Shown here in pieces: positions 19,572 through 29,535 of a DNA stretch of 64,000 bases. The position numbers were made by a program, and so were the translations under genes. Origin of the DNA: Pseudomonas sp. MMS21 TM103. Its GTDB lineage: Bacteria; Pseudomonadota; Gammaproteobacteria; Pseudomonadales; Pseudomonadaceae. The stretch lies in NCBI RefSeq assembly GCF_022132145.1, contig NZ_JAJISP010000002.1, positions 434,001 through 498,000 of the forward strand, read 5' to 3'. The notes under the pieces are model-generated. The model did not search any database. It worked only from the letters and a program-made list of their open reading frames with translations, and had not been told where the DNA came from. How positions within the stretch are numbered: position 1 is the first letter of the stretch; every line of letters starts with the position of its first letter.

Positions 19572-21349
19572 ACCGCTGACTCCACCTCGTCATTACTGAA
19601 CTGCAGCTCAGCCAGGCGCGCATACAGCGGACTGCGGGTGACCAGTTCGGCGTGCTTGCCGATGGCCACCAGCTTGCCCTGTTCGATTACCGCAATACGA
19701 TCGGCGCTTTTCACCGTGGCCAGGCGGTGGGCGATCACCAGGGTAGTGCGCCCTTGCATCAATCGCGGCAGCGCTTGCTGGATCAGGTGTTCGCTTTCCG
19801 CATCCAGCGCGCTGGTGGCTTCATCGAGCAGCAGGATAGGCGCATCCACCAGCAGCGCGCGGGCGATGGCCAGACGCTGGCGCTGCCCGCCAGACAAGCC
19901 GAGACCGGCATCGCCCAGGTGGGTCTGGTAGCCCTCGGGCAGCTGCATGATGAACTCATGGGCGTGGGCGACCTTGGCCGCGGCTTCGACCTCGGCATGG
20001 CTGGCGTCGGTCCTGCCGTAGCGAATGTTGTCCGCCACCGAGCCGAAGAACAGCGCCGGATTCTGCGACACCAGGGCGAAGCAGCGGCGCAGCTCATGGG
20101 GATCGAGGAGCTCGATCGGCTGGCCATCGATGAGGATGCTTCCGGCCTGCGGGTCGAAGAAGCGCAGCAGCAGATCGAACAGCGTGGATTTCCCTGCCCC
20201 CGACGGCCCGACCAGAGCCAGGGTTTCACCCGGCGCGACCTCGAGATCGATGCCATCCACGGCAAAACTGCCTGGGCGTGACGGATAGGCGAAACGCAGC
20301 CCCTGCAACTCGATACGCCCCTGCACCGGCTGCGCCAGCGTCAGGCCATCGGCAGTCGGCGGGGTAATTTCATTGCGTGCCTGCAGCAGTTCGGCGATGC
20401 GTTCGGCGGCACCGGCTGCGCGCTGCAACTCGCCGATCACCTCGCTGAGGGTGCCGAATGAGCCACCGACGATCAGGCTGTAGAAGACGAAAGCCGCCAG
20501 CTCACCACCGGAAATGCGTCCGGCGATCACGTCCATCCCGCCGACCCAGAGCATCACCCCCACCGCCCCAAGTACCAGCACGATGACCACGGTGATCAGC
20601 CAGGCACGCTGCTTGATACGCTTGCGTGCGGTGTCGAAAGCCGCCTCCGCCGACAGGCCGAAGCGCCGTTTGTCTTCACGCTGATGGTTGTAGGCCTGCA
20701 CCGTCTTGATCTGCCCGAGCACCTCGCCGACATAGCTGCCGACATCGGCCACGCGGTCCTGGCTCAGGCGCGACAGGGCGCGCACGCGGCGGCCGAAGAT
20801 CAGGATGGGCGCCACCACCAGCGGCAGCGCCAGCAGCACGATGCCGCTGAGCTTGGGGTTGGTGACCACCAAGAGCACGCTGCCGCCGACCAGCATGATC
20901 AGGTTGCGCAGGGCCATCGACAGCGAAGAGCCGATCACCGACTGCAGCAGGGTGGTGTCGGCGGTCAGGCGCGACTGAATCTCCGAACTGCGGTTGCTTT
21001 CATAGAAGCCCGGATGCAGATCGATCAGGTGGTTGAACACCCGTTTGCGGATATCGGCGACGAAGCGCTCACCGATCCACGACACCAGATAGAAGCGGGT
21101 ATAGGTACCGATGGCCAAGGCCAGCACCAGCACGAAGAACAGCCCGATCGACTGTTGCAGTGCCTGCGGCGACTGAGTCGCCAGGCCCTGATCAACCAGC
21201 AGTTTGATGCCTTGACCCATGGACAGGGTGATCGCCGCGGTAAACATCAGCGCCAGCAAGGCGCCCACCACGCGCCAGCGATAGGGTGCGACGAAACGCC
21301 AGGCCATGCGCAGGGCATTGCGCTGGCGGGAAGACAGGATCGAAACCAT
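19568..21349 (-). CDS. MsbA-like ABC exporter, fused membrane and ATPase domains
   Basis: A 593-residue half-transporter. Residues 1-330 form the six-helix exporter domain; residues 345-585 form the ATPase with Walker A GPSGAGKST, Q-loop SQNPALF, signature LSGGQRQRLAIARAL, Walker B ILLLDEAT and the switch IAHRLAT. It would work as a homodimer in the inner membrane. The sequence resembles the lipid/drug exporter group, but the true MsbA of pseudomonads usually lies by lpxK/waaA, which is not seen here, so I do not assign a symbol. Confidence 0.92.
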   Translation of the reverse strand: MVSILSSRQRNALRMAWRFVAPYRWRVVGALLALMFTAAITLSMGQGIKLLVDQGLATQSPQALQQSIGLFFVLVLALAIGTYTRFYLVSWIGERFVADIRKRVFNHLIDLHPGFYESNRSSEIQSRLTADTTLLQSVIGSSLSMALRNLIMLVGGSVLLVVTNPKLSGIVLLALPLVVAPILIFGRRVRALSRLSQDRVADVGSYVGEVLGQIKTVQAYNHQREDKRRFGLSAEAAFDTARKRIKQRAWLITVVIVLVLGAVGVMLWVGGMDVIAGRISGGELAAFVFYSLIVGGSFGTLSEVIGELQRAAGAAERIAELLQARNEITPPTADGLTLAQPVQGRIELQGLRFAYPSRPGSFAVDGIDLEVAPGETLALVGPSGAGKSTLFDLLLRFFDPQAGSILIDGQPIELLDPHELRRCFALVSQNPALFFGSVADNIRYGRTDASHAEVEAAAKVAHAHEFIMQLPEGYQTHLGDAGLGLSGGQRQRLAIARALLVDAPILLLDEATSALDAESEHLIQQALPRLMQGRTTLVIAHRLATVKSADRIAVIEQGKLVAIGKHAELVTRSPLYARLAELQFSNDEVESAV

Positions 21350-21483
21350 GGTTACTCGCTGCTGGGCGGGTCAGCCCTGAGATTAGAGAAGGCGCCGCCT
21401 ATGCCGCGCGCAAGACCGTACCTCTGCTAGATGGGGGCTAATCAGGCACAGATCAAGCGGATCGAGCTGAAAGCTCAGCCCTA

Positions 21484-21918
21484 TCAGTCCTGGAGAAATC
21501 GCCGCGGGTGGTCGGCGTTCGGCAGTAGGCAGTGTTCATGACGACCGAACAGCCGATAGCGATTGAGCGCAATACGGTCGTAACACCAGTCGCGCACTGG
21601 CCGGGGGATTAGCCGTAACAACGTTAAAAATCGCCAGGGACGGGGCAATTGCGCAAGGATGTGCAGCAGCGCGTCCGAACGCACCAGCAATTCTCCCCCC
21701 TCGATATAGGCCATGGTCTCGAACTGCTCAGTGGGCAAGCCGAACCAGGCCAGCAGCGCCTGGCCCTGGACCGACTGAACCGAGGCCAGGCGAAAGCGCT
21801 GCGCAGGGTCATGAGCGATCAAAAACTTGACCCAGCCGTTGCACAGTTTGCACACGCCATCGAACAGCACCACGCGCTCGCCCGGCTGAATAAAAGGAGG
21901 AAGTTTTGCATCCGTCAT
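21484..21918 (-). CDS. DCC-family thiol-disulfide oxidoreductase
   Basis: A 144-residue protein with the DCC motif VLFDGVCKLCNGWV (DxxCxxC near the N-terminus) and the conserved C-terminal CYDRIALNRYRLFGRHEHC block. The family (DUF393) is predicted to have thioredoxin-like redox activity; substrates are unknown. The ATG at 21918 is preferred because AGGAG lies about 7 nt upstream. The frame stays open to 22005 through a hydrophobic stretch, so a membrane-anchored longer form cannot be fully excluded. Confidence 0.87.
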   Translation of the reverse strand: MTDAKLPPFIQPGERVVLFDGVCKLCNGWVKFLIAHDPAQRFRLASVQSVQGQALLAWFGLPTEQFETMAYIEGGELLVRSDALLHILAQLPRPWRFLTLLRLIPRPVRDWCYDRIALNRYRLFGRHEHCLLPNADHPRRFLQD

Positions 21919-22067
21919 ATCCAGCTCCTGCGTCTGACCTATCCGGTGCGACGCCCAACACGCCATGGTAATCAGGGCCACCAACAGCGTAACCGCCCCC
22001 GCCATGCACAGCGTCAGGGCCGGTGACTAAAACCCAACAAGAGTAGTCGGCTAGGCAGCCCTGGCCA

Positions 22068-23183
22068 TCACCGGCCCACGGGGTACAACAACTCTTCCTT
22101 ATACCCTGCCCACACCCGCACCACGTCGGGAAAGGCATCGTCCAGCTGCACATCGCCGCTATCGACCAGCAGTGGCCGGCCCTCGAGCGTGCCCAGTTTG
22201 CGTTTGGTCGCCACCACGCGCAGATGATCCAGGCCTATGGCGCGCAGCACCCGCGGGCTGATCTGCTGGTTGCCGCGGCCGATGATATGGCCCTGGCCGC
22301 CGATGGCGGTGACCAGCAGGCGCGCCGGATGCTCGGCCACCAGTTCGAACAACTGCGCCTCGGTGACATCGCGGGCAATTACTTGGGCGTTCTCGATGAC
22401 ATCGACGCCAAGCAAGGTGGTCTCCAGCCCGAGGTTCTGCGCAAGCCCGTGCAGGGTCGAACCGGGACCGAAGACGTAGCGCACATCGCTCTCCCAGCTC
22501 TCCTGCAGCCAGTCGGCCAGGTCGCTGAGCACCAGCTCTTCGGATTCCACGCCACCCTGTTTGACCTGCTGCATATAACCGCCCTCTTGCGGCACTGTCA
22601 GCTCGCCATACCAGCGCGCCGTCACCCTGCCTTCGCGCAAGGCGTGTTCGTCGATATCGCGCACCTCGCCGCTGGCCAGACGCACCAGGCCGCCCTCGAT
22701 CAGCCGTGCGGCCAACTCGCCAGCGGCGCGCGGGCTGATGGCATAGACCCCGGACTGAATCTTCACCCCGGCCGGAATGCCCAGCACCGGCTGGCCGTCG
22801 CGCACGGCGGCGCAGATATCCCGCGCCGTGCCGTCGCCACCAGCAAACAGGATCAGCGCAACGCCGGCATCCTGCAGTTGTTCGACTGCCTTACGGGTAT
22901 CCGCCGCGCTGCTCACCCGCTCATCCAGCTCGCCGACCACCCGGAAACTGAAGCCCATCTCGGCCAGCAGATCGGCGCCCATCGGCCCGGGAAAGGTCAG
23001 GAATTCCAGGCGATCCTGCACCACACGCAGACACTCCAGCGCCGTGCGCGTACGCATTGCCGCCAGCGGCTGACTACCCAGGGCCAGGGCCTGTTCGGCC
23101 ACGCCATCACTGCCCTTGAGCCCCGCCGGACCGCCAAGACCTGCCAGGGGATTGATGATCAAGCCCAGGTGAAACCGCGACAT
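22068..23183 (-). CDS. ATP-NAD kinase-like protein
   Basis: A 371-residue protein of the NAD kinase / AcoX-like superfamily. The N-terminus LGLIINPLAGLGGPAGLKGS and the phosphate-binding FAGGDGTARDI block are characteristic, with the C-terminal GNQQISPRVLRAIG region. It is distinct from the housekeeping NadK, and the physiological substrate is unknown. The ATG at 23183 follows AGAGG; a GTG two codons earlier is possible. An equivalent gene is found beside the next small gene in P. aeruginosa as far as I recall. Confidence 0.85.
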   Translation of the reverse strand: MSRFHLGLIINPLAGLGGPAGLKGSDGVAEQALALGSQPLAAMRTRTALECLRVVQDRLEFLTFPGPMGADLLAEMGFSFRVVGELDERVSSAADTRKAVEQLQDAGVALILFAGGDGTARDICAAVRDGQPVLGIPAGVKIQSGVYAISPRAAGELAARLIEGGLVRLASGEVRDIDEHALREGRVTARWYGELTVPQEGGYMQQVKQGGVESEELVLSDLADWLQESWESDVRYVFGPGSTLHGLAQNLGLETTLLGVDVIENAQVIARDVTEAQLFELVAEHPARLLVTAIGGQGHIIGRGNQQISPRVLRAIGLDHLRVVATKRKLGTLEGRPLLVDSGDVQLDDAFPDVVRVWAGYKEELLYPVGR

Positions 23184-23198
23184 AAACACCTCTGTGAG

Positions 23199-23223
23199 CC
23201 CCCGAGTGTCCCGGGGGTCTTTT
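23199..23223 (+). terminator. GC hairpin upstream of the ATP-NAD kinase-like gene
   Basis: CCCCCG and CGGGGG flank a 7-nt loop, followed on the plus strand by TCTTTT. No plus-strand gene ends here. On the minus strand the same hairpin lies directly before the ribosome-binding site of the kinase-like gene and could affect its translation. Confidence 0.35.
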
Positions 23224-23364
23224 CAACCCATACGTTGTTTTGGCACAGTGACAACCTAGTCACTTGTGAACTATATCTTTGACAGAACTTCATCGTTCGA
23301 GACTGTCACAGCCCGTTCAGTCGACTCTTTAGACTGCGCACACCACCTGATGAGGAGACCGTTC

Positions 23365-23544
23365 ATGAGCCCACAGCAGCAGACGTCAGAACCCCATGTT
23401 GCTCCTGAACAGGCGCAACAGCCGGTAGGTGGCGCCATCATCGACGAACAAGGCCAGGAAATCCCAATCACCGAAAACATGATCCAGCGCGCGTGCCAGG
23501 AGCTGGAAAAAGACCTGACCAAGCCCCATACCGACAACGGCTGA
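23365..23544 (+). CDS. Small conserved hypothetical protein
   Basis: A 59-residue acidic protein starting MSPQQQTSEPHVAPEQAQ and ending KDLTKPHTDNG, with a short predicted helix (ENMIQRACQELEKDL). GAGGAG lies a few bases upstream of the ATG at 23365, and a terminator follows, so it looks like a genuine monocistronic gene. I do not recognise a domain. Its position beside the ATP-NAD kinase-like gene seems conserved in pseudomonads. Confidence 0.75.
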   Translation: MSPQQQTSEPHVAPEQAQQPVGGAIIDEQGQEIPITENMIQRACQELEKDLTKPHTDNG

Positions 23545-23563
23545 CCGGACCCTATGAGCCGAC

Positions 23564-23584
23564 CCAGGCAAGGCCTGGTTTTTT
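23564..23584 (+). terminator. Rho-independent terminator after the 59-residue gene
   Basis: CCAGGC pairs with GCCTGG across a 3-nt loop, followed by TTTTTTC. It starts 20 bp after the stop codon. Confidence 0.85.
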
Positions 23585-23676
23585 CTTGGGCAGCGCCCCA
23601 TTGGTGCGTTGAGGCGCTCGGCTGCAGCGCAACGCCGCTCGACCCGGGCTGACTCGGCTCATGAATAACCGCTCAC

Positions 23677-24819
23677 TCAACGCAACGTCGCCCCCAGCGC
23701 CTTGATCATCCGTACCAGTTGCGGCGCATCGCCTTGCAGCTTGACGCTCAGCCCATCGATCTCGCGGCGCATCGGGTAATGTTTGCGCAACGCATCGAAG
23801 GCCGCACGCTGGCTGGCCGTGTCGCCCCGCAGGCTGCGGCGAAAGTCCGCATCGTCACGCCGCGGGTCATAGACCGCACGACACACAGTCGTCAACGCCC
23901 AGGCCGGATCGACGCCGGCATCCAGGCTCAACTCAGATAGCCAGGGAGCTGGCATCAACTCGTCGAGGCTGACCGCTGGCGGCCAGCCGAAATGCGCACA
24001 CACCGCCGCATAGATCTGCGCCGTGCCGCGCAGCTTGCCGTCCAGGCTATAGCCGGCGATGTGCGGGGTGGCGATGCGGCACCGGCCGGCCAGTTCGACA
24101 TCCACCTGCGGCTCGCCCTCCCAGACATCCAGCACCACCTGCAGATCGTCGCGCTGCTTGAGCAACTCGCGCAGCGCGGGGTTATCCACCACCGCGCCGC
24201 GGCTGGCATTGATCAGCCAGGCGCCCGGCTTAAGCTGAGCCAGGCGCCGCGCATCGAACAGATGATGGGTCGGCTGCGCGCCGCCACGCTCGAGCGGGGT
24301 GTGCAGGCTGAGCACATCGCACTCGGCGATCACCTGCTCCAGGCTGACGAAATCGCCGCCCTCGGCGAGCTGGCGCGGTGGGTCGCAGACCAGCACGCGC
24401 CAGCCCAGACCGCGTAATACTTCGACCAGACGCCCCCCCACCTCGCCGGCGCCGACCACCCCGTAGGTACGTGTCGCCAGCTCGACGCCCTGCTGCTCAG
24501 CCAGCAGCAGCAGGCTGCCGAGCACATAATCGACCACGCCGCGCGCATTGCAGCCGGGCGCACTGGCCCAGCCGATGCCGGCCTGGGCGAAATAATCGAG
24601 ATCGAGATGGTCGGTGCCGATGGTGCAGGTGCCGACAAAGCGCACCGCACTGCCTTCGAGCAACGCTTGGTCGACCCGAGTGACCGAGCGCACCAGCAGC
24701 AGTTCGGCATCGGCTACGGCCGCCGCCGCGATACCGCGACCGGGCAAGCGACGAACCTCGCCGAATCCGGCAAAGAACTCATCGAGCAGGGGAATGTTCT
24801 CATCCGCGACTATTTGCAT
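23677..24819 (-). CDS. pdxB: Erythronate-4-phosphate dehydrogenase
   Basis: A 380-residue D-2-hydroxyacid dehydrogenase of the pyridoxal-phosphate (vitamin B6) pathway. It starts [20 protein letters not shown] at 24819. The NAD motif is [12 protein letters not shown]; catalytic blocks are [13 protein letters not shown] and the histidine region [16 protein letters not shown], and the C-terminal PdxB dimerisation domain is present (MKRLGDxxxR-like [20 protein letters not shown]). The usual length is about 380. It is divergent from the MATE gene. Confidence 0.95.
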   Translation of the reverse strand: MQIVADENIPLLDEFFAGFGEVRRLPGRGIAAAAVADAELLLVRSVTRVDQALLEGSAVRFVGTCTIGTDHLDLDYFAQAGIGWASAPGCNARGVVDYVLGSLLLLAEQQGVELATRTYGVVGAGEVGGRLVEVLRGLGWRVLVCDPPRQLAEGGDFVSLEQVIAECDVLSLHTPLERGGAQPTHHLFDARRLAQLKPGAWLINASRGAVVDNPALRELLKQRDDLQVVLDVWEGEPQVDVELAGRCRIATPHIAGYSLDGKLRGTAQIYAAVCAHFGWPPAVSLDELMPAPWLSELSLDAGVDPAWALTTVCRAVYDPRRDDADFRRSLRGDTASQRAAFDALRKHYPMRREIDGLSVKLQGDAPQLVRMIKALGATLR

Positions 24820-24956
24820 GATCGGCTCCATACGTCAGGCCGTCATTCTAACCCGTCGGCGCCCTCGCCGGCAGCGCGCTGAAACAGCGGCATAAGCGGC
24901 TTTCCTGACCGAAGTGTCAGCGCGTAGACTACGCGGTTTTCCCGGAGAGCCAGCGG

Positions 24957-26345
24957 ATGACCTCTACGCCTGCCGTATCGCGCCAGCAGCGCGTGCGCAC
25001 CGAACTGCGCACCCTGCTGGTGCTGGCCACGCCGATCATCATTGCCCAGTTGGCGCATACCGCCATGGGCTTCGTCGACACGCTGATGGCCGGCCGGGTC
25101 AGCCCCCAAGACCTGGCTGCGGTGGCGCTCGGCAACTCGATCTGGGTGCCGGTATTCCTGCTGATGACCGGCATCCTGCTGGCGACCACGTCCAAGGTGG
25201 CGCAGCGTTTCGGCGCCGGCCAGCAGGCCGAGATCGGCCCGCTGGTGCGCCAGGCCATGTGGCTGGCGCTGGCGGTCGGCGGCGCAGCCGCGATCTTGCT
25301 GTGGAACGCCGAAATAGTCCTGCAGCTGATGAATATCGAGCCAAGCCTGATTGAACCGTCCATGGACTATCTGCGTGCGGTGGCCTGCGGTTTCCCGGCA
25401 GTGGCGCTGTATCACGTGTTGCGCTGCTTCAGCGACGGCCTCGGCCACACCCGCCCCAGCATGATGCTGGGGCTTTGCGGCCTGCTACTGAACATTCCAG
25501 CCAACTACATCTTCATCTACGGCAAGTTCGGCCTGCCGGCCATGGGCGGGGTCGGCTGTGGCTGGGCTACCGCACTGGTGATGATCTTCATGCTGCTGGG
25601 TATGCTCTGGTGGGTGAAATGGGCGCCCTTCTACCATCCGAGTCAGCTGTTCGGTCGCTTCGACTGGCCGCAATGGCCGGTGATCCAGCGCCTGCTGACG
25701 ATTGGCTTGCCGATTGGCATCGCGGTATTCGCCGAGTCGAGCATCTTCGCGGTAATCGCCCTGCTGATCGGCGGCCTCGGCGCCAGCGTGGTCGCCGGTC
25801 ACCAGATCGCCCTCAACTTCAGCTCGCTGGTGTTTATGATCCCCTACTCCCTGGGCATGGCCGCCACTGTGCGCGTCGGCCAGATGCTTGGGCGCGGCGA
25901 TCCCCGTCAGGCGCGTTTCGCCGCCGGGGTGAGCATGGCCACGGCGCTGGGCTATGCCTGTCTCTCCGCTAGTTTGATGCTGCTGTTGCGCGAGCAGATC
26001 GCGCAGATCTACACCGCCGATCCGACGGTGATTGCCCTGGCCTCCGGCTTGATCGTGTATGCCGCGCTGTTCCAGTTCTCCGATGCGATCCAGGTCACCG
26101 CTGCCGGCGCCCTGCGTGGCTACCAGGACACCCGCATCACCATGCTGCTGACCCTGTTCGCCTACTGGGGCATTGGCTTGCCGGTGGGTTACGCCCTCGG
26201 CCTGTCCAGCCTGTTTGGCGAGCCGAGCGGCCCGAGCGGGCTCTGGCAAGGCTTGATCGTCGGCCTGACCTGCGCCGCCATCATGCTGGCGATTCGGCTT
26301 GGCGGCAGCGCGCGCAAACGCATCCGAGCCGCTAAGATGGCGTGA
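24957..26345 (+). CDS. MATE-family multidrug exporter, NorM-like
   Basis: A 462-residue inner-membrane protein with twelve predicted helices and two MatE repeats. Conserved blocks include AHTAMGFVDTLMAGR near the N-terminus and the second-half ALRGYQDTRITM. It exports cations or drugs using Na+ or H+ gradients, a family inference. The next gene begins in the last base of its stop codon (TGATG), so DUF3080 is translationally coupled. Confidence 0.92.
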   Translation: MTSTPAVSRQQRVRTELRTLLVLATPIIIAQLAHTAMGFVDTLMAGRVSPQDLAAVALGNSIWVPVFLLMTGILLATTSKVAQRFGAGQQAEIGPLVRQAMWLALAVGGAAAILLWNAEIVLQLMNIEPSLIEPSMDYLRAVACGFPAVALYHVLRCFSDGLGHTRPSMMLGLCGLLLNIPANYIFIYGKFGLPAMGGVGCGWATALVMIFMLLGMLWWVKWAPFYHPSQLFGRFDWPQWPVIQRLLTIGLPIGIAVFAESSIFAVIALLIGGLGASVVAGHQIALNFSSLVFMIPYSLGMAATVRVGQMLGRGDPRQARFAAGVSMATALGYACLSASLMLLLREQIAQIYTADPTVIALASGLIVYAALFQFSDAIQVTAAGALRGYQDTRITMLLTLFAYWGIGLPVGYALGLSSLFGEPSGPSGLWQGLIVGLTCAAIMLAIRLGGSARKRIRAAKMA

Positions 26346-27427
26346 TGATCGCCAGAACCCTAGCCCTGCTCACCCTCCTCATCCTGTCGGCCTGCCAACC
26401 GACCGATGACGGCCTGGCCCTGCAGGCGGACTACCTGCAGCGCCTGAGCAATGTCGTCGAAGGCGAGGCCGTGGTGGTCTTCGATAAGGTCCAGTTGACC
26501 CGTTATCGCTTGCCGCCGCGCCGCGAGCGGGTGGTGGAGATCCCCGAGGTACGCATCGGCCTGCTCGATCTACTGATCGACGTGCGCCGCTGCCCCACAC
26601 TGCAGCAGCAGATCAGCTTGCGTAACAGCATCCTCGGCAAGCAGTTGGTACCCAGTAGCCGCCTGGGCTATGAAGGCGACCTGTTGCGCGCCATCGATGC
26701 GTGCTTGCTGCGTCTTGCCGACGAGCAGGATCCACAGTTGCACGGCACACTCAGCAGCCTGGCCCTGGAGAAACGCGCCCAGCTGCCCAGTGTGTTCTGG
26801 AATGCGCTGAACGCCAGCCAGGAAGTCGAACGCTACCTGCGCTTTGCCGATCAGGCGCTACCGATCGCACCCGGCGAGGACAATGCGGCCCTCGCGGCCC
26901 TGGCCCAACTGGCCACCATGGCCAATGCCCTGCCGCAAACCCTGCCACCACCAACAGCCGAGCTCGACCCGCTGTTCTTCGCCCTGCATGCCAGCCCCCA
27001 GGGCGGCCAGTTGATCAGCAGCCTGGTCAGCCTGACCCATACCCTCAATGAGGGCAGTCGCCTGCTCGAGGAGCGCCAGCGACAGCGGCCCATCTGCCCG
27101 CAGGGCCGAGCGACTCCGCGCGGGCGCATTCTGCAGAACATCTTCGTCAAGTATTACGCCGGTGGTATGCAGCCCTATCTGGCCCAGGTGTACCAGCGCG
27201 GTCAAACCTGGAGCAGCAGCCTGCGCCAGCTCAGCGCCACAGCCGAGGTGCCGGCGGCCACGCGCAACTACCTGCTGAACCTGGCTGGCCCTGGGCAATC
27301 CCTGTGGGTTGATTTTCAAGCCGCCACCTCCCGGCATGTACGCGCCTGGCAGGACAGCCTGAAAAGCTGTGGCCTGGCGCCCGGTCAATCCGGGTGGAAT
27401 GGCGAGGCCGCCAACGCCGACCAGTAG
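26345..27427 (+). CDS. DUF3080-family lipoprotein
   Basis: A 360-residue predicted lipoprotein: signal peptide MIARTLALLTLLILSAC with a lipobox LSAC. The mature part has the DUF3080 pattern (LQADYLQRLSNVV, RRERVVEIPEVRIGLLD, LGKQLVPSSRLGYEGDLLR and the FVKYYAGGMQPYL block). Function is unknown. It overlaps the MATE stop by one base and, convergently, the gamma-glutamylcyclotransferase-like gene by 43 bp at its 3' end. Confidence 0.88.
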   Translation: MIARTLALLTLLILSACQPTDDGLALQADYLQRLSNVVEGEAVVVFDKVQLTRYRLPPRRERVVEIPEVRIGLLDLLIDVRRCPTLQQQISLRNSILGKQLVPSSRLGYEGDLLRAIDACLLRLADEQDPQLHGTLSSLALEKRAQLPSVFWNALNASQEVERYLRFADQALPIAPGEDNAALAALAQLATMANALPQTLPPPTAELDPLFFALHASPQGGQLISSLVSLTHTLNEGSRLLEERQRQRPICPQGRATPRGRILQNIFVKYYAGGMQPYLAQVYQRGQTWSSSLRQLSATAEVPAATRNYLLNLAGPGQSLWVDFQAATSRHVRAWQDSLKSCGLAPGQSGWNGEAANADQ

Positions 27428-27840
27428 GCCGCGGAGAGGAACTCACGCCCCTGCAGCAGATGCGCCAGGTAGTCAGCGCTGGGCAACAGGCCATCCTGGC
27501 GAAACGCCGGATTGGCGATATACACCCAGGCAGGCTGCACGCCCCGGGCCGTGACAATCGCCAGGCGCTCGCGGCTGTAATAAATCGGCGTGCCCTCGAA
27601 GGGGTCGAGCTTGGCGATTTCATCCCGTTCGGCCAGTCGGTAGAGCACGCCTTCCACTACGCCATCTCGCTGGTAACGGATATTGGCGTAGGCACGACCC
27701 GGAGCACGGTCCACCGCGCGCTTGTTGAAACACAAGGCAAAGCCGATCAAGCGGCCCGGCATCACCTCACTCACCCGCAGACCGCGGGCCTGCATGCGCG
27801 CCGGGTTCATGTTCGAGCCGTAGGCGAAGTACCAGCCCAT
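27385..27840 (-). CDS. Gamma-glutamylcyclotransferase-like protein
   Basis: A 151-residue protein starting MGWYFAYGSNMNPARM, the AIG2/GGCT substrate-binding signature, with the catalytic glutamate in DPFEGTPIYYSRERL. The family cyclises gamma-glutamyl groups; the true substrate here is unknown. Its 3' end overlaps the DUF3080 gene on the other strand by 43 bp, and tusA ends 2 bp upstream of its start. Confidence 0.87.
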   Translation of the reverse strand: MGWYFAYGSNMNPARMQARGLRVSEVMPGRLIGFALCFNKRAVDRAPGRAYANIRYQRDGVVEGVLYRLAERDEIAKLDPFEGTPIYYSRERLAIVTARGVQPAWVYIANPAFRQDGLLPSADYLAHLLQGREFLSAAYWSALAASPFHPD

Positions 27841-27842
27841 GG

Positions 27843-28094
27843 TCAGTCGGCCTTTTTCCGGATCAGGTACAGATAGGTACCCGCCTCCTCGCTCTGCTCG
27901 AGCAGTTCATGGCCGAGAAACACGCAGAACTTGGGAATGTCGCGCCGGGTCGAGGGGTCGGTGGCGATCACCTTGAGCAGGCCGCCAGCCGGCAGGTCGC
28001 GCACCTTGTTGTGCAGCATCATCACCGGTTCGGGGCAGTTCAGCCCGCTGGCGTCGAGGGTGTCATCGAGAATGGCGTCGGATTGCAGGGGCAT
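27843..28094 (-). CDS. tusA: Sulfurtransferase TusA
   Basis: An 83-residue sulfur carrier with the CPxP motif [19 protein letters not shown] (active cysteine C20). It relays persulfide sulfur, classically to the 2-thiouridine pathway of tRNA. It is followed after 2 bp by the cyclotransferase-like gene on the same strand. Confidence 0.93.
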   Translation of the reverse strand: MPLQSDAILDDTLDASGLNCPEPVMMLHNKVRDLPAGGLLKVIATDPSTRRDIPKFCVFLGHELLEQSEEAGTYLYLIRKKAD

Positions 28095-28226
28095 CTGGCT
28101 GGCTCCAAAAACAGGCGGCTATTGTCGCGCAAAGCGGCCCCTCAGACCACCCGCCGCGCACATGCGCCAAGGCGAACCCGAACTAGCCTTTAACAGGTAG
28201 CCCCGCAGGCGGCGCAGGTGGTGAAA

Positions 28227-28427
28227 ATGTCCGCACCCAACCAACCCCGGAACTGGTGCCTGGTGCGCCTGGACGACAATGGCAACGAGTTCGTCGTGCG
28301 CGCCGACCTGACCCGTGCCGGCGCCGAAGCTCTGGCGCGGCAATTCGAGGCGCACGGCCACAAACAGAGCTACTGGGTCAGGCAACAGCAGCCCTCTGGC
28401 CCGGACGAAAGCCGGGAAGATCGTTGA
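28227..28427 (+). CDS. Small conserved hypothetical protein
   Basis: A 66-residue protein starting MSAPNQPRNWCLVRLDDNGN from the ATG at 28227; a GTG three codons earlier is possible. The alternating pattern VRLDDNGNEFVVRADLTRAGAEALARQFEAHGHKQ resembles a compact beta-alpha-beta fold, a little like SPOR-type modules, but I make no assignment. It lies alone on the plus strand between tusA and rlmM, which both read leftward. Confidence 0.65.
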   Translation: MSAPNQPRNWCLVRLDDNGNEFVVRADLTRAGAEALARQFEAHGHKQSYWVRQQQPSGPDESREDR

Positions 28428-28485
28428 CGCCGCCCCCGAGGCTCATTCGGGCCTTAGACGCGCAATGGACGCGCAGTCCCCGCGC

Positions 28486-29535
28486 CTACAACCGGCGCAG
28501 GTGGCAGGTCACTTCCTCGCGGTCGTGATAGAGCTGCTTGCAGGCTATCGACACCTTGATCTTGCGTTCGGCAAAGCCATCTTCCAGGCGCTGCAGCAGG
28601 CGACGCACTTCGGCATAGCGCTGCTTCATCGGCAATTTGAGGTTGACCACTGCCTCGCGGCACAAGCCTTCGCCGATCCAGGTTTCCAGCAAGGCGGCGC
28701 TGCGCGCAGGCTTCTCGACGATGTCGCAGACCATCCAATCCACCGGCTGGCGTGGCTTGTAGATGAAGCCATCGACCATCAGGTGCTGCACCAGGCCGGT
28801 CTCCATCAGGCTTTCGGCCATGGGGCCGTTGTCGATGGCAGTCACCAGCATGCCGCGCTTGACCAGCTGGTAGGTCCAGCCGCCCGGCGCGGCGCCGAGG
28901 TCGACGCCGGTCATGTCGCCCGACAGGCGCTCGTCCCACTGCTCACGCGGAATAAAGGTGTGCCAGGCCTCTTCCAGCTTGAGGGTCGAACGGCTCGGCG
29001 CCTCGCGGGGGAACTTCAGGCGCGGAATGCCCATCGGCCACTGCGCAGAATTATTGGTCTCGGCCAGGCCGACGAACACCTCGCGGCCGCTCTTGAAGGT
29101 CAGCAACAGGCGCGGCTTGAGAGGGTCTTCCACCAGTTTGCCGGCCTTGCTCAGCGCATTGCGCAGCGGCGCCTCGAACTTCTTGCAGAAATTCGACAAT
29201 TCCTTGCCATCGTTGGTGTCGAGCACTTCCAGCCACAGGCTGCCGAACGTCGGCAGGTCCGCCAGATGGGTCAGCAACACGCTGATGCGATCCAGCTCCG
29301 GCAGGTCGATGAACATGCCTCGCGCCCATTGCCGCGGGAAAATCAGCTTACTGAAACGCACACCGCCCATCAGGCGCTCGGCGCCGTCCGGCTCGGTGCA
29401 GATAAATTCGGCGCAGGCCGTACTCGGCTTGGCCTTGGCGTAACCGACCACATCCAGACGCGCGGCATGCTCGGCGATCTCCGCACACACCTCGTTCTCG
29501 AACCCAGGGCGGCAATGCAGTAACAAAGTATTCAT
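28486..29535 (-). CDS. rlmM: 23S rRNA C2498 2'-O-ribose methyltransferase
   Basis: A 349-residue methyltransferase with an N-terminal THUMP-like part beginning MNTLLLHCRPGFENEVCAEI and a C-terminal Rossmann domain whose SAM motif is VDLGAAPGGWTYQL, followed by the DWMVCDIVEKPARS block. It modifies C2498 of 23S rRNA. The ATG at 29535 is preferred, with GGAGA upstream; the open frame extends to 29562 without similarity. Confidence 0.94.
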   Translation of the reverse strand: MNTLLLHCRPGFENEVCAEIAEHAARLDVVGYAKAKPSTACAEFICTEPDGAERLMGGVRFSKLIFPRQWARGMFIDLPELDRISVLLTHLADLPTFGSLWLEVLDTNDGKELSNFCKKFEAPLRNALSKAGKLVEDPLKPRLLLTFKSGREVFVGLAETNNSAQWPMGIPRLKFPREAPSRSTLKLEEAWHTFIPREQWDERLSGDMTGVDLGAAPGGWTYQLVKRGMLVTAIDNGPMAESLMETGLVQHLMVDGFIYKPRQPVDWMVCDIVEKPARSAALLETWIGEGLCREAVVNLKLPMKQRYAEVRRLLQRLEDGFAERKIKVSIACKQLYHDREEVTCHLRRL